Shown here: positions 23,065 to 31,786 of the stretch, piece by piece
Layout: every line of letters starts with the position of its first letter
Position numbering within the stretch: the stretch's first letter is position 1
Assembly: GCA_017601225.1 (NCBI GenBank)
Contig: JAFNIX010000021.1
Location: 1-34,753 of the forward strand
Source of the DNA: Candidatus Brockarchaeota archaeon
GTDB taxonomy: Archaea > Thermoproteota > EX4484-205 > JAAOZP01
Length of the DNA: 34,753 nucleotides
Direction of reading: 5' to 3'
Notes under the pieces: generated by a model
Told to the model about the DNA's origin: nothing
The model's input: the letters and a program-made list of their open reading frames with translations, nothing else
The model's database searches: none
Made by a program: the position numbers and the translations under genes

Positions 23065-25452
23065 ATGAGAGAGTTGGAAAATGGTCTCCCGGTCTTCAAA
23101 ATGCTCTTAGCATTATGCGTTTTTTCTTTAAGTCTTCAGACAGGCCTGCCAAAAACAGGTTTAAACCAAGCGAAAGTAGAAGTAATACTCTTAATCTCCG
23201 TTCTTTCAACATCCCTGCTCGCCTTGTTGACGCAAACTTCAGAAGAAACAGAAAAGTCGAGAAAAATCATAGCTGGATTTGTTATTATAATTGTGACCGT
23301 AATATGCGTCTACTTCACAGTTACTTTCATAACTAGGCCTCCTCCGTCTCAACCTCCTCCTCCAACAGCACCTTACCGTAATCCAAATCTCTCGCCTGAA
23401 GAGAGGGCTCTCGACCTTCTTTCTCGAATGACGCTTGACGAGAAAATTGGTCAAATGACTCTGCCAGACCGGCAATCGATAAGCAGCATCTCAGACATAT
23501 CTACTTATAATCTAGGCGGGCTTTTAAGCGGCGGGGGTTCATGCCCTGTTCCTAACGTTCCCTCCAACTGGGCTAAGATGTACAACGAGTATCAAAGGCA
23601 GGCTGTTGAAGGAACACGTCTAGGGATTCCTATTCTCTATGGTATTGACGCTGTTCACGGGCATAACAATGTTTACGGGGCTGTGATTTTCCCCCATAAC
23701 ATCGGAATGGGTGCGACATGGAACCCTGAACTAGTTAAGGAGTGCGCCCGCATAACGGCAATCGAGGTGAGGGCTACAGGTATCCGCTGGACTTTCTCAC
23801 CGTGCATCGACGTCGCCAGAGACGATCGGTGGGGCAGAACATATGAGTCCTTTGGAGAAGACCCGTATCTGGTTAAGATAATGGCGATAAGTGCGGTTAA
23901 GGGATACCAGGGCGACGGGCTTGACCGGGATGATACTGTTCTGGCTACGGCTAAGCATTATATGGGCTCGGGCGGAACCGTTAATGGCAAGGATCAGGGG
24001 GATTTCCAAGGGCCACTGAGAGTACTTCGGGAAAAACATCTCGAACCCTTCATAGGTGCGGTTAACGCTGGAGTAGGGTCAGTAATGGCTTCTTACTGCA
24101 GTATTAACGGTGAGAAGATACATGGAAGTAAATTCTTCCTGACTAATGTTTTAAAGACGGAGCTCGGGTTTAAAGGTCTACTTGTTTCCGACTGGGAGGC
24201 AATAGGCCAGGTAGACCAGTCCTATAGGAACGCTGTTAAGAAAAGCATTGAGGCAGGAATAGATATGGCGATGGTTCCAAGCACCTGGAAAATGTTTCAA
24301 TCCACGCTGAAAGACCTTGTTAACAGCGGCGAGATCCCGTTGAGCAGAATAGATGAGGCTGTCTACAGGATTCTAGTGGTTAAATTCCGTCTAGGCCTCT
24401 TCGAGAATCCTTATGTGGATGAAAGCCTTTCCTCAATCGTCGGTAATACTGCACATAGAGAGGTTGCACGTCGAGCAGTCCGTGAAAGCATGGTGCTGCT
24501 GAAGAACAACGGTATTCTTCCAATACCTAAAAACGTTAGCACGATCTTTGTTGCAGGTCCGAATGCAAACGATATTGGGAACCAATGCGGCGGCTGGACG
24601 ATTACCTGGCAGGGAAGCAGTGGTGACATTACTATCGGAACAACTATTCTGGAGGCTATCCGGAAAACAGTTTCCCCGAGCACTAAGGTCATATTCGACG
24701 AAAACGCCAGCAATATAGCTGGCCCCTACGACGTGGGGATTGTTGTAGTTGGGGAACCCCCATATGCAGAATTTCTCGGCGACAGGGAGAGCCTAGAACT
24801 GCCCGAGGAGCAGCTTAGGATAATAGACAGGGTTGTTGCCTCAGGAACCCCGACAGTCGTTATAATTGTTGCCGGCCGACCCTTAACGGGTATAGAAGAC
24901 AGGTTGCCCAAATGGGGTGCTTTTCTGATGGCTTGGCTGCCAGGGACAGAAGGCCAAGGTGTGGCGGACGTTTTATTCGGTGACTATAATCCTAGTGGAA
25001 AGCTGCCACGCTCATGGCCTAGGTCTACTGCCCAAGAACCGATAAACTATGATCGTCTGCCCGATGAGGAGTACGATCCGCTTTTCGAGTTTGGATACGG
25101 GCTCAGCTATACAACGTTCGAATACAGTTGTCTAAATATTACTCCGGCAGAGCCGCTTTTTACAGACACCGTCACGATTAGCGTGAATGTTAGTAACACG
25201 GGGGCTCGTGAAGGTAGCGAAGTAGTCCAGGTTTATGTGCGCGATGTTGAAAGCAGTCTACCAACGCCTGTGAAAAAGCTATACCGCTTCCAAAAGATAA
25301 TGCTTCAGCCAGGTGAGACGCAGACAGTAAGCTTCACTATTCCTGTCTACGAGCTAGGCTTCTACACGGACGGCCCTGATAAAACCGTTGAAGAAGGGGT
25401 GTTCATAGTGACTGTTGGAGGGTTGACTGCAAGCTTTACAGTAAGGAAATAA
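23065..25452 (+). CDS. membrane-anchored GH3 beta-glucosidase
   Basis: This glycoside hydrolase family 3 enzyme removes glucose or related sugars from the non-reducing ends of beta-glycans. Of 795 residues, about 10-92 contain two or three hydrophobic segments, then a Pro-rich linker (PPPSQPPPP, about 92-100). The GH3 barrel follows, with DEKIGQMTL, GIDAVHGHNN (about 193-202) and the nucleophile Asp376 in GLLVSDWEA. The second alpha/beta domain spans about 470-680, and a C-terminal fibronectin-III-like domain starts near 700, after FGYGLSYTTFEY. The topology puts the enzyme outside the cell. A soluble version would need only one signal peptide, so the extra hydrophobic segments are unusual. 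The start at 23065 is uncertain. Confidence 0.92.
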   Translation: MRELENGLPVFKMLLALCVFSLSLQTGLPKTGLNQAKVEVILLISVLSTSLLALLTQTSEETEKSRKIIAGFVIIIVTVICVYFTVTFITRPPPSQPPPPTAPYRNPNLSPEERALDLLSRMTLDEKIGQMTLPDRQSISSISDISTYNLGGLLSGGGSCPVPNVPSNWAKMYNEYQRQAVEGTRLGIPILYGIDAVHGHNNVYGAVIFPHNIGMGATWNPELVKECARITAIEVRATGIRWTFSPCIDVARDDRWGRTYESFGEDPYLVKIMAISAVKGYQGDGLDRDDTVLATAKHYMGSGGTVNGKDQGDFQGPLRVLREKHLEPFIGAVNAGVGSVMASYCSINGEKIHGSKFFLTNVLKTELGFKGLLVSDWEAIGQVDQSYRNAVKKSIEAGIDMAMVPSTWKMFQSTLKDLVNSGEIPLSRIDEAVYRILVVKFRLGLFENPYVDESLSSIVGNTAHREVARRAVRESMVLLKNNGILPIPKNVSTIFVAGPNANDIGNQCGGWTITWQGSSGDITIGTTILEAIRKTVSPSTKVIFDENASNIAGPYDVGIVVVGEPPYAEFLGDRESLELPEEQLRIIDRVVASGTPTVVIIVAGRPLTGIEDRLPKWGAFLMAWLPGTEGQGVADVLFGDYNPSGKLPRSWPRSTAQEPINYDRLPDEEYDPLFEFGYGLSYTTFEYSCLNITPAEPLFTDTVTISVNVSNTGAREGSEVVQVYVRDVESSLPTPVKKLYRFQKIMLQPGETQTVSFTIPVYELGFYTDGPDKTVEEGVFIVTVGGLTASFTVRK

Positions 25453-25515
25453 ACTTTTTAGCGTAGTCCTTAAATACATGGTTTAGGCCCTTTTTTAGTC
25501 ATCGAGTGGCGCTGA

Positions 25516-26337
25516 TTGGCTCGTAAACCCGAGGTCGTGGTTAAAATCGGCACAAGCGTGCTGACAAACTCTAAAGGCTGGATTAGCGAAGCGAGAGTTA
25601 GAGAAATAGTTAGACAGATTGCGGAAAACAGGAGCAAGATGAAGTCGGTGGTCATAGTGACATCTGGAGCTATTGCAACAGGCTTGTCAAAGCTTAAGAT
25701 AGAATCTTCCCCGAGCAGTTTGAAGCTTACGATGAAGCAGGTTTGCGCAGCCATAGGGCAGCCAACCCTGATGGCATTATACACTAAATATTTCAACAAG
25801 TATGGAATAAACACTGCTCAAATACTCCTTACCGAAGAGGATTTGGCGAACAAGTATCGCTACAAGAATTTTTGGAGAACTCTATCGGCCCTAATGGAGC
25901 AGGGCGTGGTTCCCATTATAAATGAAAACGACGCCATCTCGGTTAAAGAACTTGTTCCAATAAACCCTTATGTGCCTGACTCCGTCAGGTTTGGAGACAA
26001 CGATAGGCTGTCAGCCATCATAGCGTCGAGAATAGGTGCCGACCTGCTCATAATGCTGACTGATGTCGACGGGTTCATGATTCCTACTAAAAACGGTGTC
26101 AAAGTTGTTAAGGAGCTTAGGAAGGTTAACAGGAAGGTTCTTTCCTTCGCAGGATCCCCCGGTTCTCTGGGTAGAGGTGGCATGCTTTCCAAGCTTCAGG
26201 CGGCAGCAATAGCCTCTAGATCAGGAGTCACAACAGTGATAGCTAACGGTTTGAAGAGAAACATTATAGCGAAAATACTGAACGGTGAAAACGCTGGCAC
26301 CTTAGTTCGCCCCCTGCGGAAAAGGTTTAAGTCTTAA
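25516..26337 (+). CDS. proB: glutamate 5-kinase
   Basis: It phosphorylates glutamate to gamma-glutamyl phosphate, the first step of proline synthesis. The 273-residue amino-acid-kinase domain has VVVKIGTSVL near the N-terminus, VTSGAIATG, PIINENDAIS and the late KLQAAAIASRSG helix. The C-terminal PUA domain found in the E. coli enzyme is absent, so it is a short form. The start is TTG; CCTTAAATAC near 25470 is a likely TATA box. It is followed after 28 bases by proA, so both dedicated proline enzymes are co-transcribed. Many Thermoproteota lack classic proBA. Confidence 0.93.
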   Translation: MARKPEVVVKIGTSVLTNSKGWISEARVREIVRQIAENRSKMKSVVIVTSGAIATGLSKLKIESSPSSLKLTMKQVCAAIGQPTLMALYTKYFNKYGINTAQILLTEEDLANKYRYKNFWRTLSALMEQGVVPIINENDAISVKELVPINPYVPDSVRFGDNDRLSAIIASRIGADLLIMLTDVDGFMIPTKNGVKVVKELRKVNRKVLSFAGSPGSLGRGGMLSKLQAAAIASRSGVTTVIANGLKRNIIAKILNGENAGTLVRPLRKRFKS

Positions 26338-26365
26338 GAAAGGTTTCTTCAAGACCGCGTTGGGC

Positions 26366-27613
26366 ATGGAGGAAGTCGTTGAAAAATCCCGAAAGGCTAA
26401 AGAGGCTTCTCTTAAACTCGGAGTGACTCCAACACCTGTTAAAAACGCCGCATTGGAAAAAATGGCTGAACACATTGAGAAACATAGGGAAGAAATAATA
26501 CGGGAGAATAGGAGGGATGTTGAAGCAGCGGAGGCAAAAGGAGCCTCTCCTTCTCTAATAGACAGGCTGCTGCTGAACGAGAAACGAGTCAGGGAAATGG
26601 CTGAGGGCCTCCGCCAGGTTTCCTCCCTACCGGACCCGGTTGGGGAAATAGTTGAGGGATGGAGAACTAGACACGGCTTAGAGATAAGAAAGGTCCGCGT
26701 GCCACTTGGAGTTATTGGAGTTATATACGAGGCTAGGCCCAACGTTACAGTGGACATAACCGGCCTAGCGTTAAAGGCCGGTAATGCCGTCGTCCTCAGA
26801 GGAGGCTCGGAAGCATTAAACTCGAACAAAATACTGGTGGAAATAATGAGGGATTCTGTGAAAAACCTTGTCGACCCTGAGTCGATACAACTGATAGAGA
26901 ATCCCAGCAGAGAGCTCGTCGGCCTACTCCTGAAGCAGGACAAGTACATAGATGTTATAATCCCGAGGGGAAGCGCCCAGTTCATAAGGTTCGTCAAGGA
27001 AAACTCGCTAATACCTGTGATTGAAACCGGGGCGGGCAACTGCCATATTTTCGTGAACTGGGATGCTGACCTAGAAATGGCCACCCGGATAATAGTGAAC
27101 GCTAAGGTTCAAAGACCCGCGGTATGCAACGCTGTCAGGAAAGTCCTGGTGCACAGTAAGATAGCGGAAAAATATCTTCCACAGCTGGTTGATACTCTGA
27201 GGAGCTACAATGTCATGATCAAGGGATGCGAAAGGAGTAGGACGATAATCCCAACACTGGTTGAAGCCACTGAGGAAGACTGGTATGAGGAATACATGGA
27301 TCTAACGCTCGCCGTCAAAATAGTGGACAGCGTGGAGGAAGCCATACAGCACATAAACAAGTATGGTTCGAAGCATTCCGATGCCATAATAACTAGCAGC
27401 CTGCAGGACGCTGAACTATTCACGAAACTAGTGGACTCATCAACAGTATACGTCAACGCCTCAACCAGGTTCACCGACGGCGGGCAATTCGGCTTCGGAG
27501 CCGAAGTAGGCATAAGCACTCAGAAGCTGCATGCAAGGGGACCTATGGGCCTGAGGGAAATCACTACGACGAAATACGTGGTTTACGGCTCTGGGCAGAT
27601 AAGAGAGATATAA
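26366..27613 (+). CDS. proA: gamma-glutamyl phosphate reductase
   Basis: It reduces gamma-glutamyl phosphate to glutamate-5-semialdehyde with NADPH, the second step of proline synthesis, and is an aldehyde-dehydrogenase-fold enzyme. It has about 415 residues, normal length. Motifs include VPLGVIGVIYEARPNVT, LRGGSEA, PVIETGAGNCHIFV, and catalytic Cys254 in QRPAVCNAVRK. An in-frame TTG lies two codons upstream at 26360; I chose the ATG. It forms an operon with proB just upstream. No proC is in the window. Confidence 0.95.
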   Translation: MEEVVEKSRKAKEASLKLGVTPTPVKNAALEKMAEHIEKHREEIIRENRRDVEAAEAKGASPSLIDRLLLNEKRVREMAEGLRQVSSLPDPVGEIVEGWRTRHGLEIRKVRVPLGVIGVIYEARPNVTVDITGLALKAGNAVVLRGGSEALNSNKILVEIMRDSVKNLVDPESIQLIENPSRELVGLLLKQDKYIDVIIPRGSAQFIRFVKENSLIPVIETGAGNCHIFVNWDADLEMATRIIVNAKVQRPAVCNAVRKVLVHSKIAEKYLPQLVDTLRSYNVMIKGCERSRTIIPTLVEATEEDWYEEYMDLTLAVKIVDSVEEAIQHINKYGSKHSDAIITSSLQDAELFTKLVDSSTVYVNASTRFTDGGQFGFGAEVGISTQKLHARGPMGLREITTTKYVVYGSGQIREI

Positions 27614-27689
27614 ACAGCACCAGGTGGCGCAACCAGTATAAAGCCGAGAGAAAAGAATATAAGGCTTCAAACATATATTCAAGAAACTG

Positions 27690-27761
27690 GGGTCGATCGT
27701 CTAATGGCCAGGATACCGCTCTTACGAGGCGGTGGTCCCGGTTCGAATCCGGGTCGACCCA
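27690..27761 (+). tRNA. tRNA-Val(TAC)
   Basis: GGGTCGA pairs with TCGACCC, with discriminator A. The anticodon loop CTTACGA gives TAC. The T-arm is CCCGG-TTCGAAT-CCGGG. At 72 bases there is no intron. A GAATATAAGG TATA box lies about 33 bases upstream. CCA is not encoded. Confidence 0.95.
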
Positions 27762-27849
27762 TTTTTTGACGACTGCAATATTTTAATTCTGCGTAGCCGT
27801 CTCATCGTTATCGAAATCATAAAACTCATTATTTTTCTACGTTAAGACT

Positions 27850-28071
27850 TATAATGGGTATGGGGAATTCAGAGAAATAGTTCGGCATAACAGGTGTATT
27901 CAACGTTCTTTCAGTGCCGGCTTTCCTGCTTGGCGGCTTCTCTGGCAAGAGGGTTTAGAGGAGCTAGTTCTTATCCTCCCAATTCTAATAGAGGTGTTTG
28001 TAACAATCCCCATAATGGTAAGCGTTCCAGAAACGCTGCGTTCAACTGTAACCTTTTTAAAAAATAGTTGT
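27850..28071 (+). pseudogene. possible remnant of a membrane transporter (MFS-like C-terminus)
   Basis: Two short hydrophobic stretches sit in neighbouring frames. One reads GITGVFNVLSVPAFLLGG (about 27883-27950) and ends in TAG. The other reads LILPILIEVFVTIPIMVSVP then ETLRST (about 27970-28045). Joined by one frameshift they resemble the last two helices and the PET end of a sugar-porter-type transporter. No intact gene is present. The identification rests on general pattern only. The rest of the 27762-28194 interval shows nothing further. Confidence 0.35.
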
Positions 28072-28203
28072 AGGGAGTTAACGAGATAGTATCAATAATC
28101 TCGCCTTTAACCATTTCCTCGTATTTATTGATTATAAGTTTTTTGGGGAATAAAAATAACTTTAAAAAGCTTTTTCCTTATCTTATACGGTGGGGTGATT
28201 AAA

Positions 28204-28587
28204 TTGAAAAGAGGAGGTAGTTTGATTAGCCTTTCAGCTCTTTTAGTCTTGATCCTTCTTAATATGATTATAATGGTTGTTGCATATGACTTTGTTGTCG
28301 AAGATACGGATGAAGACATTGGATCGGTTTCTTGGTCGCTGGCTTATGTGAAAGCTTATTGCAACTATGTGGGAGGCAATCCTCAATGGTGGTATGTTGC
28401 TGATGCTGAGCATTCTCACAACTGGTGGATTGATCCGTATTGGCAGGGACCCTATGAATTTGGAGGTAGTGGATATGATGGCGATGGATTGAATGAGCCT
28501 GCTTGGACCCAGACTTGGGTTAAGATATACTCCTCCTTACAGGGAAGATGGATTATTGATTCACTTGCCTTCGCTCAGGCACCGTAA
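28204..28587 (+). CDS. small secreted Trp-rich polypeptide
   Basis: The product has 127 residues from the TTG at 28204, which sits five bases after GGGGTGAT; a GTG at 28195 is the alternative. A signal peptide is clear (KRGG, then a hydrophobic run to about residue 25). The mature part is about 100 residues, acidic, with nine Trp, several in WW pairs (PQWWY, HNWWIDPYW), one Cys and many Gly/Tyr. I recognise no family. It heads an operon of a membrane-anchored protein, two membrane proteins and an ABC ATPase. This is a layout seen for exported peptides, including bacteriocins and their self-protection transporters. It could be the effector of that operon. An upstream TATA-like CTTTAAAAAG lies near 28160. 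Confidence 0.65.
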   Translation: MKRGGSLISLSALLVLILLNMIIMVVAYDFVVEDTDEDIGSVSWSLAYVKAYCNYVGGNPQWWYVADAEHSHNWWIDPYWQGPYEFGGSGYDGDGLNEPAWTQTWVKIYSSLQGRWIIDSLAFAQAP

Positions 28588-29491
28588 AGAAGTATTGCCC
28601 GTAATAATTATGCTTATCATTACTGAGGCACGATGGCTTATTGCTGAACCGTATTGGCTGAAACCGGGCAGCTATGCAATATACGTCTTTGACAGTGCTT
28701 ACCTGACCAGTGGGATCAGGACAGAGAACGGCAGCTATAGGTGGTATTGTCTATCTGTTAAAGGGGGATTAGCGATTTTGAACGTCAGTTTTCAGGCGAA
28801 CGCTATCGTGAGGGAAATCGTTGAGGGCGGGGTGAGCGAGACGAGGGTTGTAATTAGAAATTCAACGATTGTGACCATTAACATTACTTCGCGAGCCTTG
28901 ATTGATGAGAATGGTAACATATGGGGCTATGCCCATTTTTGGATTGACCCCATTAGGGAACCCTGGTCTGGAGAGGGTGATGCGCCCGAGGGAGACATAA
29001 CGCTGATAAACAATTATTTCAACAATACTGTAAGCAAAGCGCGTGTCGATAGGATGGTAAAGCATAGTGCACACGGTCTCTCCCCCTTAGAGACGCCGTT
29101 TGGAAAGTTCGATGAGACGGCTACTATGTGGACTCTCTTCGAGAAGCCACTCCGAATCGCAGGGTTTTTTATGACTGGTCAAATCTTTCAATTTCTATAC
29201 GAGTCTAAGCTGGGTCTGTTAGTAGGTGGCACCTATATGGACGATATCCTTTGCAACAAGTTTGGCGTTGTAACGTTCTTTGAAAAAAAGCCCAAGCAGG
29301 GTATGCCTCCGATGGAGCTGAAACTGGCTGAGACAAATCTAGAAGCCGGTGTGCTTAAGGAAGAGAATAATTCAGGCTTAATTGAGTCGGCCATTAGCTT
29401 TATTAGGAATAACGCGATATTAATCGCCGTTTTGCTCTTCATACTTCCGTTGCTTTTTGTAATCTTAAAGGGGAGGATTCATGAGCGTTAG
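28565..29491 (+). CDS. extracytoplasmic protein with C-terminal membrane anchor
   Basis: About 308 residues; family not recognised. The N-terminus has a basic stretch (RHRKEV) and a short hydrophobic run (LPVIIMLIITEA) that may be a signal peptide. The TTG at 28565 keeps this signal, while TTG 28595 and ATG 28610 are alternatives. The body is beta-rich with several N-glycosylation-type sites (NGS, NVS, NST, NIT, NNT). A single helix at the end (about 283-303, AILIAVLLFILPLLFVIL) is followed by KGRIHER. It overlaps the end of the Trp-rich peptide gene and, by 11 bases, the start of the ABC permease. It probably works with the transporter at the outer face. Confidence 0.65.
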   Translation: MPSLRHRKEVLPVIIMLIITEARWLIAEPYWLKPGSYAIYVFDSAYLTSGIRTENGSYRWYCLSVKGGLAILNVSFQANAIVREIVEGGVSETRVVIRNSTIVTINITSRALIDENGNIWGYAHFWIDPIREPWSGEGDAPEGDITLINNYFNNTVSKARVDRMVKHSAHGLSPLETPFGKFDETATMWTLFEKPLRIAGFFMTGQIFQFLYESKLGLLVGGTYMDDILCNKFGVVTFFEKKPKQGMPPMELKLAETNLEAGVLKEENNSGLIESAISFIRNNAILIAVLLFILPLLFVILKGRIHER

Positions 29492-30233
29492 AAATCGGAT
29501 TACTCAAGTATTAAGAGTAGCCTCCTGGGAAGTCACTGGCCTCGCTAACCCCCTTTTTCTAATTCTTCTTTCATTCACACACTTCTTTTTCATCCCTTCA
29601 GCATTCGTGCCCAATCTAATACCGCTACATGATAACTCTGACCCGTTTCCAACAGCGGCACAAGACCTGTTTACCAATATAGCTGGCGCTGCCGTCGCTA
29701 AACTGTATGTGCCTCTAATATTGATCGTCTCCCTCTCTATGACAAACACACTGACGAGGGAGTTTGATTCCGGATTGGCTAAGTTTTACCTTTCCCTGCC
29801 AGTGAGCAGGCTAGCAGTCCTGCTCGGCAAGCTATTAGCGAACTTTCTCCTAGTATACTTGGTGGAAGTCTTCGCATGCCTGACTTACGCGTATCTGATG
29901 GAGCCTTCAAACTTTCTAAACTATGTCTCTAATATCGATAGTGTAGCAGTCGTGTTCCTGCATACTTTTTTCGAACTATTCTTCATCCTCGGAGTCACCA
30001 CATGGGTTTGCACGCTTGCCCCAAAGTCTTGGGTGGCAGTTGTACTCAGTACTCTTTCGTTGTACTCCTTCATGATTGTTAATGAGCTTCAGCCCCGGCT
30101 CAAGTGGTATTTGCCGCCGTATTGTTTCATGCCCCCCTTCTTTGGCACATACACCCTGCTTTTTCTTGCCGTCTCAGCCGTACTGTTTTTACTGTCCACC
30201 TATCTGTTCGTACGGAGGGTGGAGGTTAGCTAG
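29481..30233 (+). CDS. ABC-2 type permease
   Basis: The 250-residue product has six membrane segments and resembles ABC-2 family permeases of the NosY/copper-processing kind: TNTLTREFDSGLAKFYLSLPVSR then LLGKLLANFLLVYLVEV is the hallmark cytosolic loop and following helix. A strong ribosome site (GGGGAGG) precedes ATG 29481, inside the end of the previous gene. It would form the membrane channel with the ATPase encoded 0.5 kb downstream. Confidence 0.88.
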   Translation: MSVRNRITQVLRVASWEVTGLANPLFLILLSFTHFFFIPSAFVPNLIPLHDNSDPFPTAAQDLFTNIAGAAVAKLYVPLILIVSLSMTNTLTREFDSGLAKFYLSLPVSRLAVLLGKLLANFLLVYLVEVFACLTYAYLMEPSNFLNYVSNIDSVAVVFLHTFFELFFILGVTTWVCTLAPKSWVAVVLSTLSLYSFMIVNELQPRLKWYLPPYCFMPPFFGTYTLLFLAVSAVLFLLSTYLFVRRVEVS

Positions 30234-30740
30234 ATGATTAAAATCTTACGTGGTTTAGGACTCATATTGTCTGTGGGGGTAACCTGTATGCTAATTTCCA
30301 TGATCGTGACGGATTTAATTAGCAACCCTTCGTCACTGAGCCTTAGTGCTTTGAAAACCAAGCAGACCCGATTTACTTACCTTTCCTATTTAGGATCCTA
30401 TTCGCACAAGATCAGGGTCGGTGCGTCTACACCAGGCGTCCAGCTGCACATCAGGGTCATTCCTATTGAGGACTATTCGAGGATGATCAGCAACCAAACG
30501 TGGCCGCCTTTACTCTCTAAGATCATCGAGGACACAGGGCTTTTCGAGTTCAACATTCAGAGGAGGGGCTACTATGTCATCTTAATAGAGTTGAAAGGAA
30601 ATTTCAACCATACTGACTACGGCTTGTCCTATTCATTCACCAGATCTGTTCAATACTGCCTAATTGAAGACGCGTTGCCTTTAATAGCGTTAGGCGTGAT
30701 TCTACTAGCCTTCTCGTTCATCTTTCAGAGGAGGCGTTGA
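30234..30740 (+). CDS. small membrane protein of the ABC operon
   Basis: The product has 168 residues, with one N-terminal helix (about 8-30), an extracytoplasmic domain of about 110 residues and one C-terminal helix (about 148-164) ending QRRR. The family is not recognised. It starts immediately after the permease stop and ends three bases before the ATPase start, so it is likely a subunit or partner of the transporter. Confidence 0.75.
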   Translation: MIKILRGLGLILSVGVTCMLISMIVTDLISNPSSLSLSALKTKQTRFTYLSYLGSYSHKIRVGASTPGVQLHIRVIPIEDYSRMISNQTWPPLLSKIIEDTGLFEFNIQRRGYYVILIELKGNFNHTDYGLSYSFTRSVQYCLIEDALPLIALGVILLAFSFIFQRRR

Positions 30741-30743
30741 ACT

Positions 30744-31667
30744 GTGACATACATAATTGAATTTCAAGAGGTAAGTAAGACATTCGGAAGAGTCGTTGCC
30801 CTTCGGAGTGCCAGCTTTAGAATTAATAAGGGGATCTCGGCATTGATGGGCCCCAACGGTTCCGGTAAAAGCACAGTAATCAAGATTATCCTAGGGCTGA
30901 TCAAGGCAGACAGCGGGTGTGCAAGAGTGTTTGGACACGATGCTTGGACGGAGGGAGAAATAGTTAGGAGCAGGATAGGTGTTCTACATGAGAAACCAGA
31001 GTTCCCCCACTGGGCAACCGGGTACCAGTTAGTGAAAATGGTAGCTGGGCTCAAAGGGGTTAAGGACCCTGGAAAAGAATCCGAGACCATGTTGAGGAAG
31101 TTCGGCCTTGCGAATGTAATGCACAGAAGAATAGGCACATATTCCGCCGGGATGGTGCAACGCTTGGGTTTAGCCCAAGCGTTCGCGGGCAGCCCCGAGC
31201 TGATAATCCTAGACGAGCCCACCAGCAACCTGGATCCAGATGGAAGAATAGAAGCACTAGAGCTTATACGGGAGACTCATGAGCAGGAGGGTACGTCTTT
31301 CCTGTTATCCAGCCACATCCTCCCCGAGCTTCAGAAAGTGTGCAAGCATCTCGTGATAATGAACTCGGGCTACGTCTTGGAAGATGGCGGGCTTGACGAA
31401 TTAATGTCGAAGTATTCCCTCTGGTCTAGAAAAATCAGGTGTGCTGATAAGGAAAGGAGGGAACAGTTATTCGAAATGCTGGAGGGTGCTAGCGAGATTA
31501 TTGCCGACGCGGAGTCCGTTACAGTCCGGTCGCCGAGCGAGGAGTGGCTAAAAGAGAGGGTAGACCGAATCGTCTCCACGGGTATTATAAGGTCTTCGGA
31601 CATAGAAGAAACAGGCGCCTTTTTAGAAGAGCTCTACCAAAAAATCTTAAAGAATAAGATGGGTTAA
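30744..31667 (+). CDS. ABC transporter ATP-binding protein
   Basis: The 307-residue ATPase has Walker A GPNGSGKST (36-44), signature YSAGMVQR (133-140), Walker B LIILDEP (153-159) and H-loop SSHILPE. The Q-loop position reads LHEKPEFP, as in the NosF/CcmA-type exporters. A regulatory C-terminal domain spans about 215-307. The GTG start is preceded by GGAGG. It closes the five-gene operon and should power the permease encoded at 29481. Confidence 0.93.
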   Translation: MTYIIEFQEVSKTFGRVVALRSASFRINKGISALMGPNGSGKSTVIKIILGLIKADSGCARVFGHDAWTEGEIVRSRIGVLHEKPEFPHWATGYQLVKMVAGLKGVKDPGKESETMLRKFGLANVMHRRIGTYSAGMVQRLGLAQAFAGSPELIILDEPTSNLDPDGRIEALELIRETHEQEGTSFLLSSHILPELQKVCKHLVIMNSGYVLEDGGLDELMSKYSLWSRKIRCADKERREQLFEMLEGASEIIADAESVTVRSPSEEWLKERVDRIVSTGIIRSSDIEETGAFLEELYQKILKNKMG

Positions 31668-31717
31668 AATGAAAACTATCCAAGATTTTCATTCGTCAAT
31701 AAAATCTCTGGGAATAA

Positions 31718-31733
31718 TTAGCATACGTTCTAA
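31718..31733 (+). repeat. TTAGCAYGC-like intergenic site, copy 3
   Basis: TTAGCATACGTTCTAA is a looser match, located 51 bases after the ABC operon. Confidence 0.25.
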
Positions 31734-31786
31734 AGGCCTGTGAGGTATGAGAGAATATCGAGCCTATTATCGTTGATTGGGAAAAG

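Noticed and set aside
28204..28587. Lactococcin 972-type bacteriocin
   Set aside because: The operon layout is similar, but I cannot see the family's conserved pattern in the mature region.
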